This document shows positions 11,310 to 20,425 of a stretch of DNA of 64,000 bases, in pieces. Position numbers and translations under genes: made by a program. Within the stretch, counting starts at the first letter, position 1. Every line of letters begins with the position of its first letter. The DNA is from Herbaspirillum sp. (lineage in GTDB: Bacteria > Pseudomonadota > Gammaproteobacteria > Burkholderiales > Burkholderiaceae_D): assembly GCA_028292625.1 (NCBI GenBank), contig JAQGLY010000067.1, positions 1 to 64,000 on the forward strand. Reading direction: 5' to 3'. The notes beneath the pieces were generated by a model, which did not search any database, was not told the origin of the DNA, and saw only the letters and a list, made by a program, of their open reading frames with translations.

Positions 11310-12134
11310 CTAGCGCCTTCCGCCGCTGACCCTCTCAATCCCCGCCAGATCCCGCCAACTCTGTACGTCCGCAAACCCATGCAATCCAAGCAATTCCCGC
11401 ACTGCCTCGGCCTGGTCGTAACCGTGCTCCATCAATAACCACCCGCTGTCCAGATGCGCCGCCGCGCCGGCCGCGATGGTCCGCAGCGCCGACAGCCCAT
11501 CGCCATGATCGGTCAGCGCATCGACCGGTTCAAAGCGCAGATCGCCCTGCGCCAGATGCGGATCCCGCGCCACGATATACGGTGGATTGGAAACGATCAG
11601 ATCGAATTGGCTATCGCCCAATGCGCCGCCGTACCAGTCGCTTTTCAGAAAGCGCACCGGCTGTGCCCGCTGCGCCAGATGCCGCGCCGCATTGTCTTCG
11701 GCAACCGCCAGCGCCGCCGTGCTGCGATCGAGCGCGGTCACGTCGGCGTCGGCCCGGCTATGCGCGATGGCCACCGCAATGGCGCCGGAGCCGGTGCCCA
11801 TATCCAGCACCCGGCCGCGCGCCGGCAATCGCTGCAGCGCCAGTTCCACCAGCAATTCGGTGTCGGGACGCGGAATCAAGACATCCGGCGACACGCGCAG
11901 CATCAAGCCGTAGAATTCGCGCTGCCCGACGATATAGGCGACAGGCTCGCCGGCGACGCGCCGTTGCAGCGCACGCTGCAATGCCTCTGCCTGCGACGGC
12001 GTCAGCGTCTGTTCGGAACGTGTAATCAGTTCGATACGCGAAAGCCCGGTGACATGGCACAACAGGATGCGCGTTTCCAATGCATCCAGCGGCGATAGCC
12101 GCTGAACCGCCGCCACCGTCTGCGGGGCGTTCAT
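11310..12134 (-). CDS. prmC: Release-factor glutamine N5-methyltransferase
   Basis: Methylates the glutamine of the GGQ motif in release factors RF1 and RF2. With start MNAPQTVAAV it has 274 residues (E. coli 277). An in-frame TTG at 12164, directly after the dsbB stop, would add ten residues. It shows the SAM-binding GTGSG and the catalytic NPPY in the segment DLIVSNPPYIVARDPHL, plus the substrate-pocket LIPRPDTELLVE. Its substrate RF1 is encoded two genes upstream in the same direction, as usual, but dsbB is inserted between them. Confidence 0.95.
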   Translation of the reverse strand: MNAPQTVAAVQRLSPLDALETRILLCHVTGLSRIELITRSEQTLTPSQAEALQRALQRRVAGEPVAYIVGQREFYGLMLRVSPDVLIPRPDTELLVELALQRLPARGRVLDMGTGSGAIAVAIAHSRADADVTALDRSTAALAVAEDNAARHLAQRAQPVRFLKSDWYGGALGDSQFDLIVSNPPYIVARDPHLAQGDLRFEPVDALTDHGDGLSALRTIAAGAAAHLDSGWLLMEHGYDQAEAVRELLGLHGFADVQSWRDLAGIERVSGGRR

Positions 12135-12166
12135 ATCGTCGCCGGCGGCCTGGGCGGAAGCCAATC

Positions 12167-12640
12167 TCAGCGGCGTTTAAATGCGGCGCTGCCGAGCGCC
12201 AGCGCCAGGATCGCGAACCAGATCAGCGACCATTGCGGAATCGACAGGCCCAGGATGGGAGCGTAAGGCGTCGCGCACAAGCCGTCGGCATTGAACAGGA
12301 ACGGCATCAATTTGGATGTCGGAATCGCATTCAGCGTGCCTTCGAGCGGATCGATGCCGCAGGAGGTGCCGGGATGCGCCACTACCCACAGATGCCAGCC
12401 GGCGGTAGCGGCGCCGGCCAGCGCCACCAGGGCCGACAGTCCGGCGCCAACGCCGGCGGCGGCGCGCGGCAGCAACAGGAAGACGATGCAGATCAGCGCG
12501 ATGGCGAAGAAGGCGTAACGCTGGATGATGCACAGCGGGCACGGTTGCATGTGTTCGACGTATTGCAAAAACAGCGCGGCGCCCAGCAGCGCGATGCAGA
12601 CGAGGGCGACGATCAGCAGTAGTGGTTTGGAGAGTTTCAT
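12167..12640 (-). CDS. dsbB: Disulfide bond formation protein DsbB
   Basis: An inner-membrane quinone reductase that reoxidises DsbA. Start MKLSKPLLLIVALV gives 157 residues; upstream in-frame codons are unlikely. Four membrane helices are visible. The first periplasmic loop carries CPLC in QPCPLCIIQRYAF. The second loop carries the other redox pair, SCGIDPLEG and GLCATPYAPI. It lies between prfA and prmC on the same strand, an unusual position inside a translation-termination gene group. The last two bases before the prmC upstream TTG suggest tight packing. Confidence 0.94.
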   Translation of the reverse strand: MKLSKPLLLIVALVCIALLGAALFLQYVEHMQPCPLCIIQRYAFFAIALICIVFLLLPRAAAGVGAGLSALVALAGAATAGWHLWVVAHPGTSCGIDPLEGTLNAIPTSKLMPFLFNADGLCATPYAPILGLSIPQWSLIWFAILALALGSAAFKRR

Positions 12641-12697
12641 GGTCGGCGAATGGGAATCAACAGGGGCAAAGGCAATCCCGGATCGTAGCATGTCCGA

Positions 12698-13780
12698 TCA
12701 ATTGTCGTCGGCCAGCGCCGCCAGCAGTTCCGCCTGATGTTCTGCGACCAGCGCATTGGTCAGCTCTTCCAGATCGCCGTCCATGATGAAGTCCAGTTTG
12801 TACAGCGTCAGATTGATCCGGTGATCGGTCATCCGGCCCTGTGGGAAGTTATACGTGCGGATGCGTTCGCTGCGATCGCCCGATCCGATCAGCGATTTGC
12901 GGGTGGCGGCTTCCTTCGATTGCTGTTCGCGCAGCTGCGCGTCCTTGATGCGGGCGGCCAGCACTTTCAGCGCCGACGCCTTGTTTTTGTGCTGGCTGCG
13001 GTCGTCCTGGCATTCGACCACGATGCCGGTCGGCAGATGGGTGATGCGCACCGCCGAATCGGTTTTGTTGATGTGCTGGCCGCCCGCGCCCGACGCGCGG
13101 TAGGTATCGATGCGCAGATCGGCCGGATTGATGTCGACGTCTTCGACTTCGTCGGCTTCCGGCATCACCGCCACCGTGCAGGCCGAAGTGTGAATCCGGC
13201 CCTGGGTTTCGGTTTGCGGCACGCGCTGCACGCGGTGGCCGCCCGATTCGAACTTCAGCCGCGAATACGCGCCGAAACCGACCAGCCGCACGATGACCTC
13301 CTTGTAACCGCCGATTTCGGAAGGGGACTCGGACACCATTTCCACCTGCCAGCGATTGCGTTCGGCGAAGCGGGTATACATGCGTAGCAGATCGCCGGCG
13401 AACAGGGCCGACTCGTCGCCGCCGGTGCCGGCCCGGATTTCCAGGAAGATATTGCGCTCGTCGTTGGGATCTTTCGGCAGCAGCATTTTCTGCAGATCGA
13501 TTTCGAACTGCGCGATGCGCTCCCTGGCGCCGGCGATTTCTTCCTGCGCGAACTCCTTCATTTCCGGATCGGACAACAGCTCCTGAGCGGTCAGCGCATC
13601 GTTGCTGGCCTGTTTATACGTATCGTACAAGGCGACCAGCGGGCCCAGTTCGGCATGCTCCCGCGTCATTTTGCGGTAATTGTCCATATTGGCGGTCGCA
13701 TCTTCCTGCATCAGCAGGTCGTTCAATTCCTGCAGCCTTTCGGTGAGCTGGTCGAGTTTGGCGAGCATCGAAGGTTTCAT
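12698..13780 (-). CDS. prfA: Peptide chain release factor 1
   Basis: RF1, which recognises UAA and UAG stop codons and triggers peptide release. Start [19 protein letters not shown] gives exactly 360 residues, the length of the E. coli protein. The frame stays open 58 codons upstream but that part has no RF1 character. The GGQ motif is in [18 protein letters not shown], and the stop-codon-recognition region is before it in the family-typical order. The C-terminal helix [20 protein letters not shown] follows. hemA lies 106 bp upstream. Confidence 0.97.
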   Translation of the reverse strand: MKPSMLAKLDQLTERLQELNDLLMQEDATANMDNYRKMTREHAELGPLVALYDTYKQASNDALTAQELLSDPEMKEFAQEEIAGARERIAQFEIDLQKMLLPKDPNDERNIFLEIRAGTGGDESALFAGDLLRMYTRFAERNRWQVEMVSESPSEIGGYKEVIVRLVGFGAYSRLKFESGGHRVQRVPQTETQGRIHTSACTVAVMPEADEVEDVDINPADLRIDTYRASGAGGQHINKTDSAVRITHLPTGIVVECQDDRSQHKNKASALKVLAARIKDAQLREQQSKEAATRKSLIGSGDRSERIRTYNFPQGRMTDHRINLTLYKLDFIMDGDLEELTNALVAEHQAELLAALADDN

Positions 13781-13886
13781 CGTGTACGGATTCCGGGAAA
13801 AGTGAAGGTAAGGCGGGGGCAGCGTCCGGAGCACAAACGCAGAAGGCGGCGCAACGGAGCTGCGCGCCGCCGGAGAGGAAAAGCCG

Positions 13887-15185
13887 CTAACGCTTGGTGC
13901 GGAACAGTTGCGGCAGCAGCGCCGCCAGACGGGCGCGCTCGTCGCCCTGGGCATGATGCAGGGCCTGTTGCGGGCCGTGCAGGAATTTGGCGGTCAGGCC
14001 GCGCGACAAGGCTTCCAGCACCGCATCGGCATCGTCGCCGCGCAGCAGCATCTTCCTGGCGCGTTCGAGTTCGATCAGGCGCAGGCTTTCGCCGGATTCA
14101 TGCAGATCCTGAATCAGCGGCACCACGGCGCGGTTGTCGACCCAATGCATGAACGACTGCACGCGGGTTTCGATGATCGCTTCGGCCTGCGCCACCGCCG
14201 CCTGCCGGTTTTCCTGGCCGCTGCGAACCACCGCGCCCAGATCGTCGACAGTGTACAGAAACACGTCGTCGAGCCGGCTGACTTCCGGTTCGATATCGCG
14301 CGGCACCGCCAGATCGACCATGAAAATCGGTTTGTGGCGCCGCGCCTTGACCGCCCGTTCGATCAGACCCAGGCCGATGATCGGCAGCGTCGACGCGGTG
14401 CAGGAGATCACGATGTCGAAGGTATGCAGGCGATCCGACAGGTCGCCCAGCCCGATCGCGTTGCCGTTGAAGCGATGCGCCAGCGCATTGCCGCGCTCCA
14501 TGGTGCGGTTGGCGACGGTCAGCGAGCGCGGATTTTGCGCGGCGAAATGCGTCGCGCACAATTCGATCATTTCACCGGCGCCGATGAACAGGATATTTTG
14601 TTGGGAGATCGAATCGAAAATCCGTTCCGACAAGCGCACGGCCGCGGCCGCCATCGACACGCTGTGCGCGCCGATTTCAGTGGTCGAGCGGACCTCCTTG
14701 GCCACCGCGAAGCTGCGCTGGAACATTTGATGCAGATAAGTGCCGAGACCGCCGGCGGCGTCCGCCAGACGTACCGCGTCTTTCATTTGCCCCAGGATCT
14801 GCGGCTCGCCCAGCACCATCGAATCCAGGCCGGAGGCGACCCGGAATGCATGGCGCACCGCATTATCCTGCGGCAGAGCATACAGATGCGGGCGCAGTTC
14901 GGCGTGGGAAAGCTTGTGGTAATCGGCGAGAAAATGCGCGGTGCTGTCGACGGCTTCGTCGACGCCGCCGCGAATGCGGCTGGCGGCGTACAGTTCGGTG
15001 CGATTGCAGGTCGACAGCAGCGCCATTTCGCCCTGCTGGCCATCGGGCTCGTGGCGGCCGAACCAGGCGCGCGCGGCCGCTACCGCCTGACCGATCTGAT
15101 CGGCGGAAAACGCCACCCTTTCGCGCAAAGCGACAGGCGCGGTGGTGTGGTTGAGTCCGACGGCGAGCAAATCCATGAGCGGCAC
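13887..15185 (-). CDS. hemA: Glutamyl-tRNA reductase
   Basis: NADPH-dependent first enzyme of C5-pathway tetrapyrrole synthesis; it reduces Glu-tRNA to glutamate-1-semialdehyde. The 432 residues show [21 protein letters not shown] at the N-terminus and the catalytic cysteine in [30 protein letters not shown] and the nucleotide-binding [14 protein letters not shown] follow, and then a C-terminal helical dimerisation region. The start may be ATG at 15185 or 15176. The hemA-prfA-prmC order is conserved in proteobacteria. Confidence 0.96.
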   Translation of the reverse strand: MPLMDLLAVGLNHTTAPVALRERVAFSADQIGQAVAAARAWFGRHEPDGQQGEMALLSTCNRTELYAASRIRGGVDEAVDSTAHFLADYHKLSHAELRPHLYALPQDNAVRHAFRVASGLDSMVLGEPQILGQMKDAVRLADAAGGLGTYLHQMFQRSFAVAKEVRSTTEIGAHSVSMAAAAVRLSERIFDSISQQNILFIGAGEMIELCATHFAAQNPRSLTVANRTMERGNALAHRFNGNAIGLGDLSDRLHTFDIVISCTASTLPIIGLGLIERAVKARRHKPIFMVDLAVPRDIEPEVSRLDDVFLYTVDDLGAVVRSGQENRQAAVAQAEAIIETRVQSFMHWVDNRAVVPLIQDLHESGESLRLIELERARKMLLRGDDADAVLEALSRGLTAKFLHGPQQALHHAQGDERARLAALLPQLFRTKR

Positions 15186-15318
15186 GCAATAGCTGGTAAC
15201 TGGAACAGGGCGCTATTATACCTCTTGGCGCCGGAGGGTGATGGCATGCGCGCAATAGCGCCGATATGTCTAATGGACAACCAGTAGGACTGGTGGTTTT
15301 GCCGGCCGCCGGTTGCTG

Positions 15319-16014
15319 TTATTTGGTCAATTGTTCCAGTTGATAGCCGTAGCCGTAGACCGGCGTCAGGCGGAAGCCGTTTTCCGGCTTCAACTGCAAT
15401 TTATTGCGTACGCGAGAGATATGCGTATCCATCGTGCGCGAAGGCAGATCGCTGTCGCGCGCCCAGATCGCGTTCTGGATGGTCGCGCGCGACAGCGGCC
15501 GGCCCAGATTACGAAACAGCAACAGCGCCAGTTCGAATTCCTTTTGCGTCATGTCGATGGCGGCCTCGCCGCGGGTAACCCGGTGGGACGGCGTCTCGAA
15601 CACATATTGCGCGAAGCGGATCTGCTGTTGCGCCTGGTAGTGCGGATAGGCGCGCTTGAGCAGCAATTGCACGCGCAACAGCACTTCGTTGAGCCGCAAG
15701 GGCTTGAGGACGTAATCGGTGGCGCCGGCGTCGAACGCGGCTTCCAAGGCCTGCATTTCGCTGCGTCCGACGCTGAGCAGCACCGGACGGGAGGCGGCAC
15801 GCGCGGCGGCGATCAGCGCGGTCGCCGCGTCGGTATCGGTCTGCAGGGTTTTCAGATCGAGCAGCAGCAGATCGGCGGGCGGGGCGTGCGACCGCAGTTC
15901 GGCCGGATCGCTGAAGCTTTCGCAGCGATACGCGGCCAGCGTGAGGCTGAGCGAGGCCAGTTGCACAGCGTCGCTGTCGAGGATGGCTATTCTGATCGGT
16001 GCGTCGGCCATCAT
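15319..16014 (-). CDS. Orphan OmpR-family response regulator with atypical receiver
   Basis: A 231-residue two-domain regulator. The receiver (about 6-125) has the phosphorylatable Asp53 in LLLDLK and Lys104 in YVLKPL. The acidic pocket reads ILDSDA where two adjacent acidic residues are usual, and Ser81 takes the Thr/Ser switch position. The C-terminal winged helix (about 133-228) is intact, ending GFRLTPVYGYGYQLEQL. No histidine kinase is adjacent; the gene stands between hemA and minE. Its kinase partner, if any, and its targets are unknown. Confidence 0.85.
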   Translation of the reverse strand: MMADAPIRIAILDSDAVQLASLSLTLAAYRCESFSDPAELRSHAPPADLLLLDLKTLQTDTDAATALIAAARAASRPVLLSVGRSEMQALEAAFDAGATDYVLKPLRLNEVLLRVQLLLKRAYPHYQAQQQIRFAQYVFETPSHRVTRGEAAIDMTQKEFELALLLFRNLGRPLSRATIQNAIWARDSDLPSRTMDTHISRVRNKLQLKPENGFRLTPVYGYGYQLEQLTK

Positions 16015-16029
16015 CGAAAAGCCCGTCGG

Positions 16030-16299
16030 TTAGTGGGAAGCGTCTGCGTCTGGCAGCACCACGTTGACATCGAGCACTTCCAGGTTACCCTGGCGATCCA
16101 GCGAAATCTTGATGTCGTCGGGGTTGACCTTGGTGTATTTCGAGATCACGTCCAGCAATTCCTTGTGCAGCGCAGGCAGGAAGTCGTTGCCGGAGCCCTG
16201 CCGTCCGCCACGCTCGCGCGCAATGATGATCTGCAGCCTTTCCTTGGCGGCGACGGCCGACTTCGGTTTGGTGTTGAAGAGGAATGAAAGCAAAGCCAT
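16030..16299 (-). CDS. minE: Cell division topological specificity factor MinE
   Basis: An 89-residue partner of MinD that drives pole-to-pole oscillation and keeps the MinC inhibitor away from midcell. Start [30 protein letters not shown] was chosen because it is the standard MinE N-terminus with the amphipathic membrane-targeting and anti-MinCD helix. The C-terminal topological domain contains [16 protein letters not shown] and [13 protein letters not shown]. Two bases (TA complement) separate it from the minD stop. Confidence 0.96.
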   Translation of the reverse strand: MALLSFLFNTKPKSAVAAKERLQIIIARERGGRQGSGNDFLPALHKELLDVISKYTKVNPDDIKISLDRQGNLEVLDVNVVLPDADASH

Positions 16300-16300
16300 A

Positions 16301-17116
16301 TTATTTTCCTCCGAAGAAACGCTGCAGCAGGCCGGGCTTTTCATACGTGGTAAAGCGCAGCGGCAGCTCTTCGCCGAGGAAACGCGACACCAGGTCATGA
16401 TAGGCCAGCGATACGTCGCTTTCCTTCAGATGGATCGCCGGATTGCCCTGGTTCGACGCGTGCAGCACCGATTCCGATTCTGGAATGATGCCGACCAGTG
16501 GAATGCGCAGGATTTCCTGCACATCGGTATACGACAGCATTTCGCCGGCGTCGACGCGCTTGGGAGAGTAGCGGGTGATCAGCAGATGTTCCTTGACCGG
16601 TTCGCCGCCGTTGAGCGCGCGCCGCGATTTGGCCTGGATGATGCCCAGGATGCGGTCCGAGTCGCGCACCGACGAAACTTCCGGATTGGTCACCACGATG
16701 GCTTCGTCGGCGAAGGTCAGCGCCATCACCGCGCCGTGTTCGATACCGGCCGGCGAATCGCAGACGATATATTGGAAATCCATTTTTCCCAGGTCGCCGA
16801 GCACGCGCTCCACGCCTGCTTCGGTCAGCGCATCCTTGTCGCGGGTTTGCGAAGCCGGCAGGATGAACAGGTTGTCGCAATGCTTGTCCTTGATCAGCGC
16901 CTGGTTCAGCGTGGCTTCCTGATTGACGACGTTGATCAGGTCGTACACCACGCGGCGTTCGCAGCCCATGATCAAATCCAGATTGCGCAGGCCGACGTCG
17001 AAGTCGATGACGACCGTTTTGTGTCCGCGCATGGCCAGGCCGGACGCGAAACTGGCGCTGGACGTGGTTTTGCCGACGCCGCCTTTGCCGGATGTCACAA
17101 CAATGATTTTTGCCAC
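16301..17116 (-). CDS. minD: Septum site-determining ATPase MinD
   Basis: A membrane-associated ParA/MinD-type ATPase that recruits MinC. The deviant Walker A is [14 protein letters not shown] (residues 9-22), followed by [30 protein letters not shown] and the segment [19 protein letters not shown]. The C-terminal amphipathic membrane-targeting sequence is [18 protein letters not shown]. The 271 residues match the family. It is the middle gene of minC-minD-minE; 37 bp separate it from minC. Confidence 0.97.
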   Translation of the reverse strand: MAKIIVVTSGKGGVGKTTSSASFASGLAMRGHKTVVIDFDVGLRNLDLIMGCERRVVYDLINVVNQEATLNQALIKDKHCDNLFILPASQTRDKDALTEAGVERVLGDLGKMDFQYIVCDSPAGIEHGAVMALTFADEAIVVTNPEVSSVRDSDRILGIIQAKSRRALNGGEPVKEHLLITRYSPKRVDAGEMLSYTDVQEILRIPLVGIIPESESVLHASNQGNPAIHLKESDVSLAYHDLVSRFLGEELPLRFTTYEKPGLLQRFFGGK

Positions 17117-17153
17117 AAAGAGCTCCTTGATTTATTTCCGTAAATGGTAGCGA

Positions 17154-17885
17154 TTAAGTATTCTTGATCGCCAGCACGTCGAGGCGGTCGCCGGTCAGTC
17201 TGATCTGCACCGGTTTCTGCGCCAGATCGGCCGGCAGATTGTTTTCGAATGTACGATAGATGCCGGCGATGGAAACCAGTTCAGCTTCCATGCTGGTGGT
17301 GAAGATGCGCGCGTCGGCATTGCCGCTGGCGCCTGCCAGCGCGCGTCCGCGCAGCGGCGCATACACGTGGATGCTGCCGTCGGCGATGATTTCAGCGCCG
17401 TTGTTGACCGCCGCCATCACCACCAGATCGGCGCCGCGCGCATAAATGCGGGTGCCGGCGCGTACCGGGGTATCGACGATCATGGTGTTTTGCGACGGCG
17501 CCTGCATTTGATGCTGCGCGGCAGGCGCGGCGGGCGCGGGCGCCGGTTCGGCCTCCGGCTCCGGGGTTTTGGCCGAGCCGTCGGCGATGCTCAGCCCGTT
17601 CGCGACGATATCGGCATGCAGCTCGGGCGGCGCATGGCGCACGGCCACCGCATTGAGGCGATAGGATCTGAAGACGGCGATCAGCGCCGGCCAGTCGATG
17701 GCGGCGTCGGCCGGCAGCGACGCGATATCGAGCACCGCAAATTCATCCTCGAAGAAGTCGGACGCGCCGCCGGTCATGGCCCGCAATGCTTCATCGATGA
17801 CCGTCGGCGCGGCGTCGTGCAGAAGCGCCGAGATGGCGACGACGGTGGAGATTTTGATTTCGATCGGTTTGCGGGGTTTTTGCAT
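17154..17885 (-). CDS. minC: Septum formation inhibitor MinC
   Basis: Inhibits FtsZ polymerisation away from midcell. The 243 residues comprise an N-terminal FtsZ-binding domain (about 1-105), a Pro/Ala-rich linker (about 110-140, [15 protein letters not shown]), and the C-terminal beta-helix domain that binds MinD. This domain includes [42 protein letters not shown] and [11 protein letters not shown]. Start ATG at 17885. It is the first gene of the min operon; a gap of 241 bp upstream holds its promoter and a pair of DnaA-box-like sequences. Confidence 0.95.
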   Translation of the reverse strand: MQKPRKPIEIKISTVVAISALLHDAAPTVIDEALRAMTGGASDFFEDEFAVLDIASLPADAAIDWPALIAVFRSYRLNAVAVRHAPPELHADIVANGLSIADGSAKTPEPEAEPAPAPAAPAAQHQMQAPSQNTMIVDTPVRAGTRIYARGADLVVMAAVNNGAEIIADGSIHVYAPLRGRALAGASGNADARIFTTSMEAELVSIAGIYRTFENNLPADLAQKPVQIRLTGDRLDVLAIKNT

Positions 17886-18024
17886 AAATAGCTGTGTTGA
17901 ATGCCTGAGCCGGGAACGGCGAATGAGCTGTTCGCCGCATTATACCGTTACGATTCAAGGAGATTAACGATTATGCGTGGCTGCCAGGTCCCGCTTCATT
18001 TCCGAGCTCGTCCGTCGCGCCGAG

Positions 18025-18047
18025 TTACCCACAGATTTTGTGGTTAA
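18025..18047. promoter_or_regulatory. Inverted pair of DnaA-box-like 9-mers upstream of minC
   Basis: TTACCCACA (18025-18033) on the plus strand and TTAACCACA on the minus strand (18047-18039) each differ from the DnaA box TTATCCACA at one position. They are 5 bp apart, so CCACA and TGTGG also form a small hairpin. The next bases, CTGTTGATAAC, are AT-richer, and an AT-rich stretch follows at 18076-18105. The site lies 140-162 bp before minC. It is a motif match only. Confidence 0.4.
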
Positions 18048-18126
18048 GCCTGTTGATAACTCTGGGCGAACAGCCTTAAGTGATTGATATAAATCATTTT
18101 TGTCGGAATTGCGTTTTGCCGGGCAC

Positions 18127-18843
18127 TTACGGTGGCGGTGGAAAAGCCAGCACGTCCTTCCGATAGGTTTCGACGACTTCCGCGATCGGCAGCAGATTCT
18201 CTTCGAACACCAGCGCCCGGTGTTCGAACAGTGCATCCGGTATGTTCAGGACGCCATGGCCGCCGCCGGCGGGGGCCGGCGACGTCGCCATCTCCCAGTT
18301 CGGCGGCAACGGCGACCACAGCACCGCCGCCGCATACGTGCGGCGGAACGGATGCAAGGGCAGCACCGCTTTGCCGAACGGCGTATCGGTCTGCTCCAGC
18401 GCCTGGTTCATCGCCGCGGTCAGCCGTGCCGGCACATACCAGTTATCCGCCTCCGACAGCACCAGAGCGCCGCAGCGCAATTGCACGCGCCGGTATTTGA
18501 TCGGCTCCGCCGGCCCCACCTGCAGCCGCTCGCGTTGCTCGGCCGTGGCCGCCTTATCGACGCCACGGATCAGCGTGGCCGTAATCTTCGGTTCGCTGGC
18601 CAGGCGATGATCGCGGCACCATTTTTCCAGTGTCAGGGTGGCGCTGTTGCTGCCCAGGAGTTCCGCGTTCAGCGTCTGGATCAGCGCCTGCGCCTGCAGC
18701 CGCCCGACGTAGGAATCGGGCCACGGCATGCGCGGCGGCGTTTGCGCGTGGGCCGCGATGGCCGTCATTGCGCCGAGCAGGGCGCTCAAGATGGACGCCC
18801 GGCGTCGTTGCGGTTTCGGGGAAAAGGATAAAACGGCATGCAT
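18127..18843 (-). CDS. Exported chorismate-lyase-like (UbiC/DUF98-type) protein
   Basis: A 238-residue protein whose start MHAVLSFSPK begins a plausible signal peptide ending AIAAHAQ near residue 33, so it is probably periplasmic. The body contains YVGRLQAQALIQTLNAELLGSNSATLTLEKWC, YRRVQLRCGALVLSEADNWYVPARLT and TDTPFGKAVLPLHPFRRT. The TDTPFG and RALVFEENLLPIAEVVETY segments resemble the chorismate pyruvate-lyase fold. Cytoplasmic UbiC makes 4-hydroxybenzoate for ubiquinone; an exported relative probably does something else. The family call is by resemblance from memory, and the function is unknown. Confidence 0.6.
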   Translation of the reverse strand: MHAVLSFSPKPQRRRASILSALLGAMTAIAAHAQTPPRMPWPDSYVGRLQAQALIQTLNAELLGSNSATLTLEKWCRDHRLASEPKITATLIRGVDKAATAEQRERLQVGPAEPIKYRRVQLRCGALVLSEADNWYVPARLTAAMNQALEQTDTPFGKAVLPLHPFRRTYAAAVLWSPLPPNWEMATSPAPAGGGHGVLNIPDALFEHRALVFEENLLPIAEVVETYRKDVLAFPPPP

Positions 18844-19087
18844 GCGCTCTCCGAAAGCAGATTCGATGGCGGCCCAGTCTAACGTGCAGACCGTGCGCCG
18901 TCCATCGCGGGCGGGAAAATTATTTGGCCAAAAAAACACCGTTTTGCGGGGGCTTGTCGGCTTCGAAGCCGGATCTGTCGCTTCCTGTCGCCCCATTCGG
19001 ACTGGAAATGGCGGCGCGGTTCCGGTTGCCGTTACAATACCTGCTTTCAATAATGAAGATTGACGGGCAACCGCGTAGTCTTTCCTA

Positions 19088-20419
19088 GTGGACATACTAA
19101 TAATCTTGGGGCTGATTCTGGTCAATGGCGTGTTCGCCATGTCCGAAATCGCGGTAGTGACATCCAAGCGGATGCGTTTGCAAAAATTGGCCGAAAACGG
19201 CAGCCGGGGCGCGCAGGCCGCGCTCGATCTGTCGGCCAATCCAAGCCGTTTCCTGTCCACCATTCAGGTGGGCATCACCCTGATCGGCATTTTCAACGGC
19301 GCGTTCGGCGAAGCCTCGCTGGTGGCCTCCCTGACGCCGGAAATGGCCAACATCCACCTCATCAGCCCGTATGCGCGCGAAGTGTCGCTGGCCATTGTCG
19401 TGGTCGGCATCACCTTCGCCTCGCTGATTCTGGGCGAACTGGTGCCCAAACGCATCGCCTTGCAGTATCCGGAAGCCGCCGCATCGCTGATTTCGCCGCT
19501 GATGCTGCTGCTGTCGAAACTGATGGGCCCTTTCGTTAAAACGCTCACCGTCAGCACCGAATTTATATTGCGCATACTGCGCCTGCATCATAAAAAGGAC
19601 GATTCGGTCACGGAAGAAGAAATCGCCGGCATGTTCCGCGAAGGCGCCAACGCCGGCCTGTTCGAAAAGACCGAACACGACATCGTGTCGCGCGCGCTGC
19701 GCCTGAACGATCAGCGCGTGGCGGCGCTGATGACGCCGCGCATGGATGTGCACTTCATCGACATCGAGGACAGCATCGAAGTCAACCTGGCCAAGATCGC
19801 CGACAGTTCGTACAACCGCTTCCCGGTCTGCAAGGGCGATATCTCGCACGTGATCGGCATCGTGCATGCGGGCATGCTGTTCGAACAGACCATCCGCAGC
19901 AAATCCTTTACGTCGATCGACATCGTCGCCGCCACCCGGCCGCCGTTGTTCGTGCCGGAAACCATCAGCGCGATGCAACTGCTGGAAACCCTGAAAAAGA
20001 ATCGCGCCGAACTGGCGCTGGTGATCGACGAGTACGGCGAAATCGAAGGCATCGTCACGCTCAGCGACGTGCTGGGCGCGCTGGTCGGCGAGGTCTCGGT
20101 CATCAACGAGGATCATGAAGAAGACGCGGTGCGGCGCGAAGACGGTTCCTGGCTGATCGACGGCGGGGTGACCTTCGACCGCTTCCGCGAATTGCTGTCC
20201 ACCGACGTGCGTTTCCCGGAGGAGGAATCGGGCAGCTATCACACCATGGCCGGTTTCGTGATGACCTGGCTCGGACACATTCCGCAGATATCGGAACATT
20301 TCGAATGGCGCAATTACCGCATTGAGGTCGTCGACATGGACCGCAACCGCATCGATCGCCTGCTGGTGACCCAGATCGAATACCCGATCAAGGGCGACGA
20401 GGACGACCAGAACGGCTGA
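19088..20419 (+). CDS. CorC/HlyC-type membrane protein with CBS domains (DUF21)
   Basis: A 443-residue inner-membrane protein of the hemolysin/CorC family, linked to magnesium or cobalt transport in relatives. The start is GTG at 19088 (VDILIILGLILVNGVFAMSEIAVV). The N-terminal DUF21 region has about four membrane segments. Two CBS domains follow (about 205-330: MTPRMDVHFIDIEDSIEVNLA, IDEYGEIEGIVTLSDVLGALVGE), and then the C-terminal CorC/HlyC domain (about 345-435). The stop lies six bases from the convergent ftsK stop. Actual substrate is unknown. Confidence 0.88.
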   Translation: MDILIILGLILVNGVFAMSEIAVVTSKRMRLQKLAENGSRGAQAALDLSANPSRFLSTIQVGITLIGIFNGAFGEASLVASLTPEMANIHLISPYAREVSLAIVVVGITFASLILGELVPKRIALQYPEAAASLISPLMLLLSKLMGPFVKTLTVSTEFILRILRLHHKKDDSVTEEEIAGMFREGANAGLFEKTEHDIVSRALRLNDQRVAALMTPRMDVHFIDIEDSIEVNLAKIADSSYNRFPVCKGDISHVIGIVHAGMLFEQTIRSKSFTSIDIVAATRPPLFVPETISAMQLLETLKKNRAELALVIDEYGEIEGIVTLSDVLGALVGEVSVINEDHEEDAVRREDGSWLIDGGVTFDRFRELLSTDVRFPEEESGSYHTMAGFVMTWLGHIPQISEHFEWRNYRIEVVDMDRNRIDRLLVTQIEYPIKGDEDDQNG

Positions 20420-20425
20420 GGCTGT

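Noticed and set aside
12698-13954. A 418-residue form of RF1
   Set aside because: The first 58 residues have no RF1 character and overlap the hemA end; the inner ATG at 13780 gives exactly the usual 360 residues.
18025-18105. Replication origin
   Set aside because: Only two imperfect DnaA-like 9-mers, no array of boxes and no dnaA or dnaN nearby.
17964-18319. Small minus-strand frames between minC and the exported UbiC-like gene
   Set aside because: Basic, low-complexity translations that overlap the next gene in another frame; no start signals.
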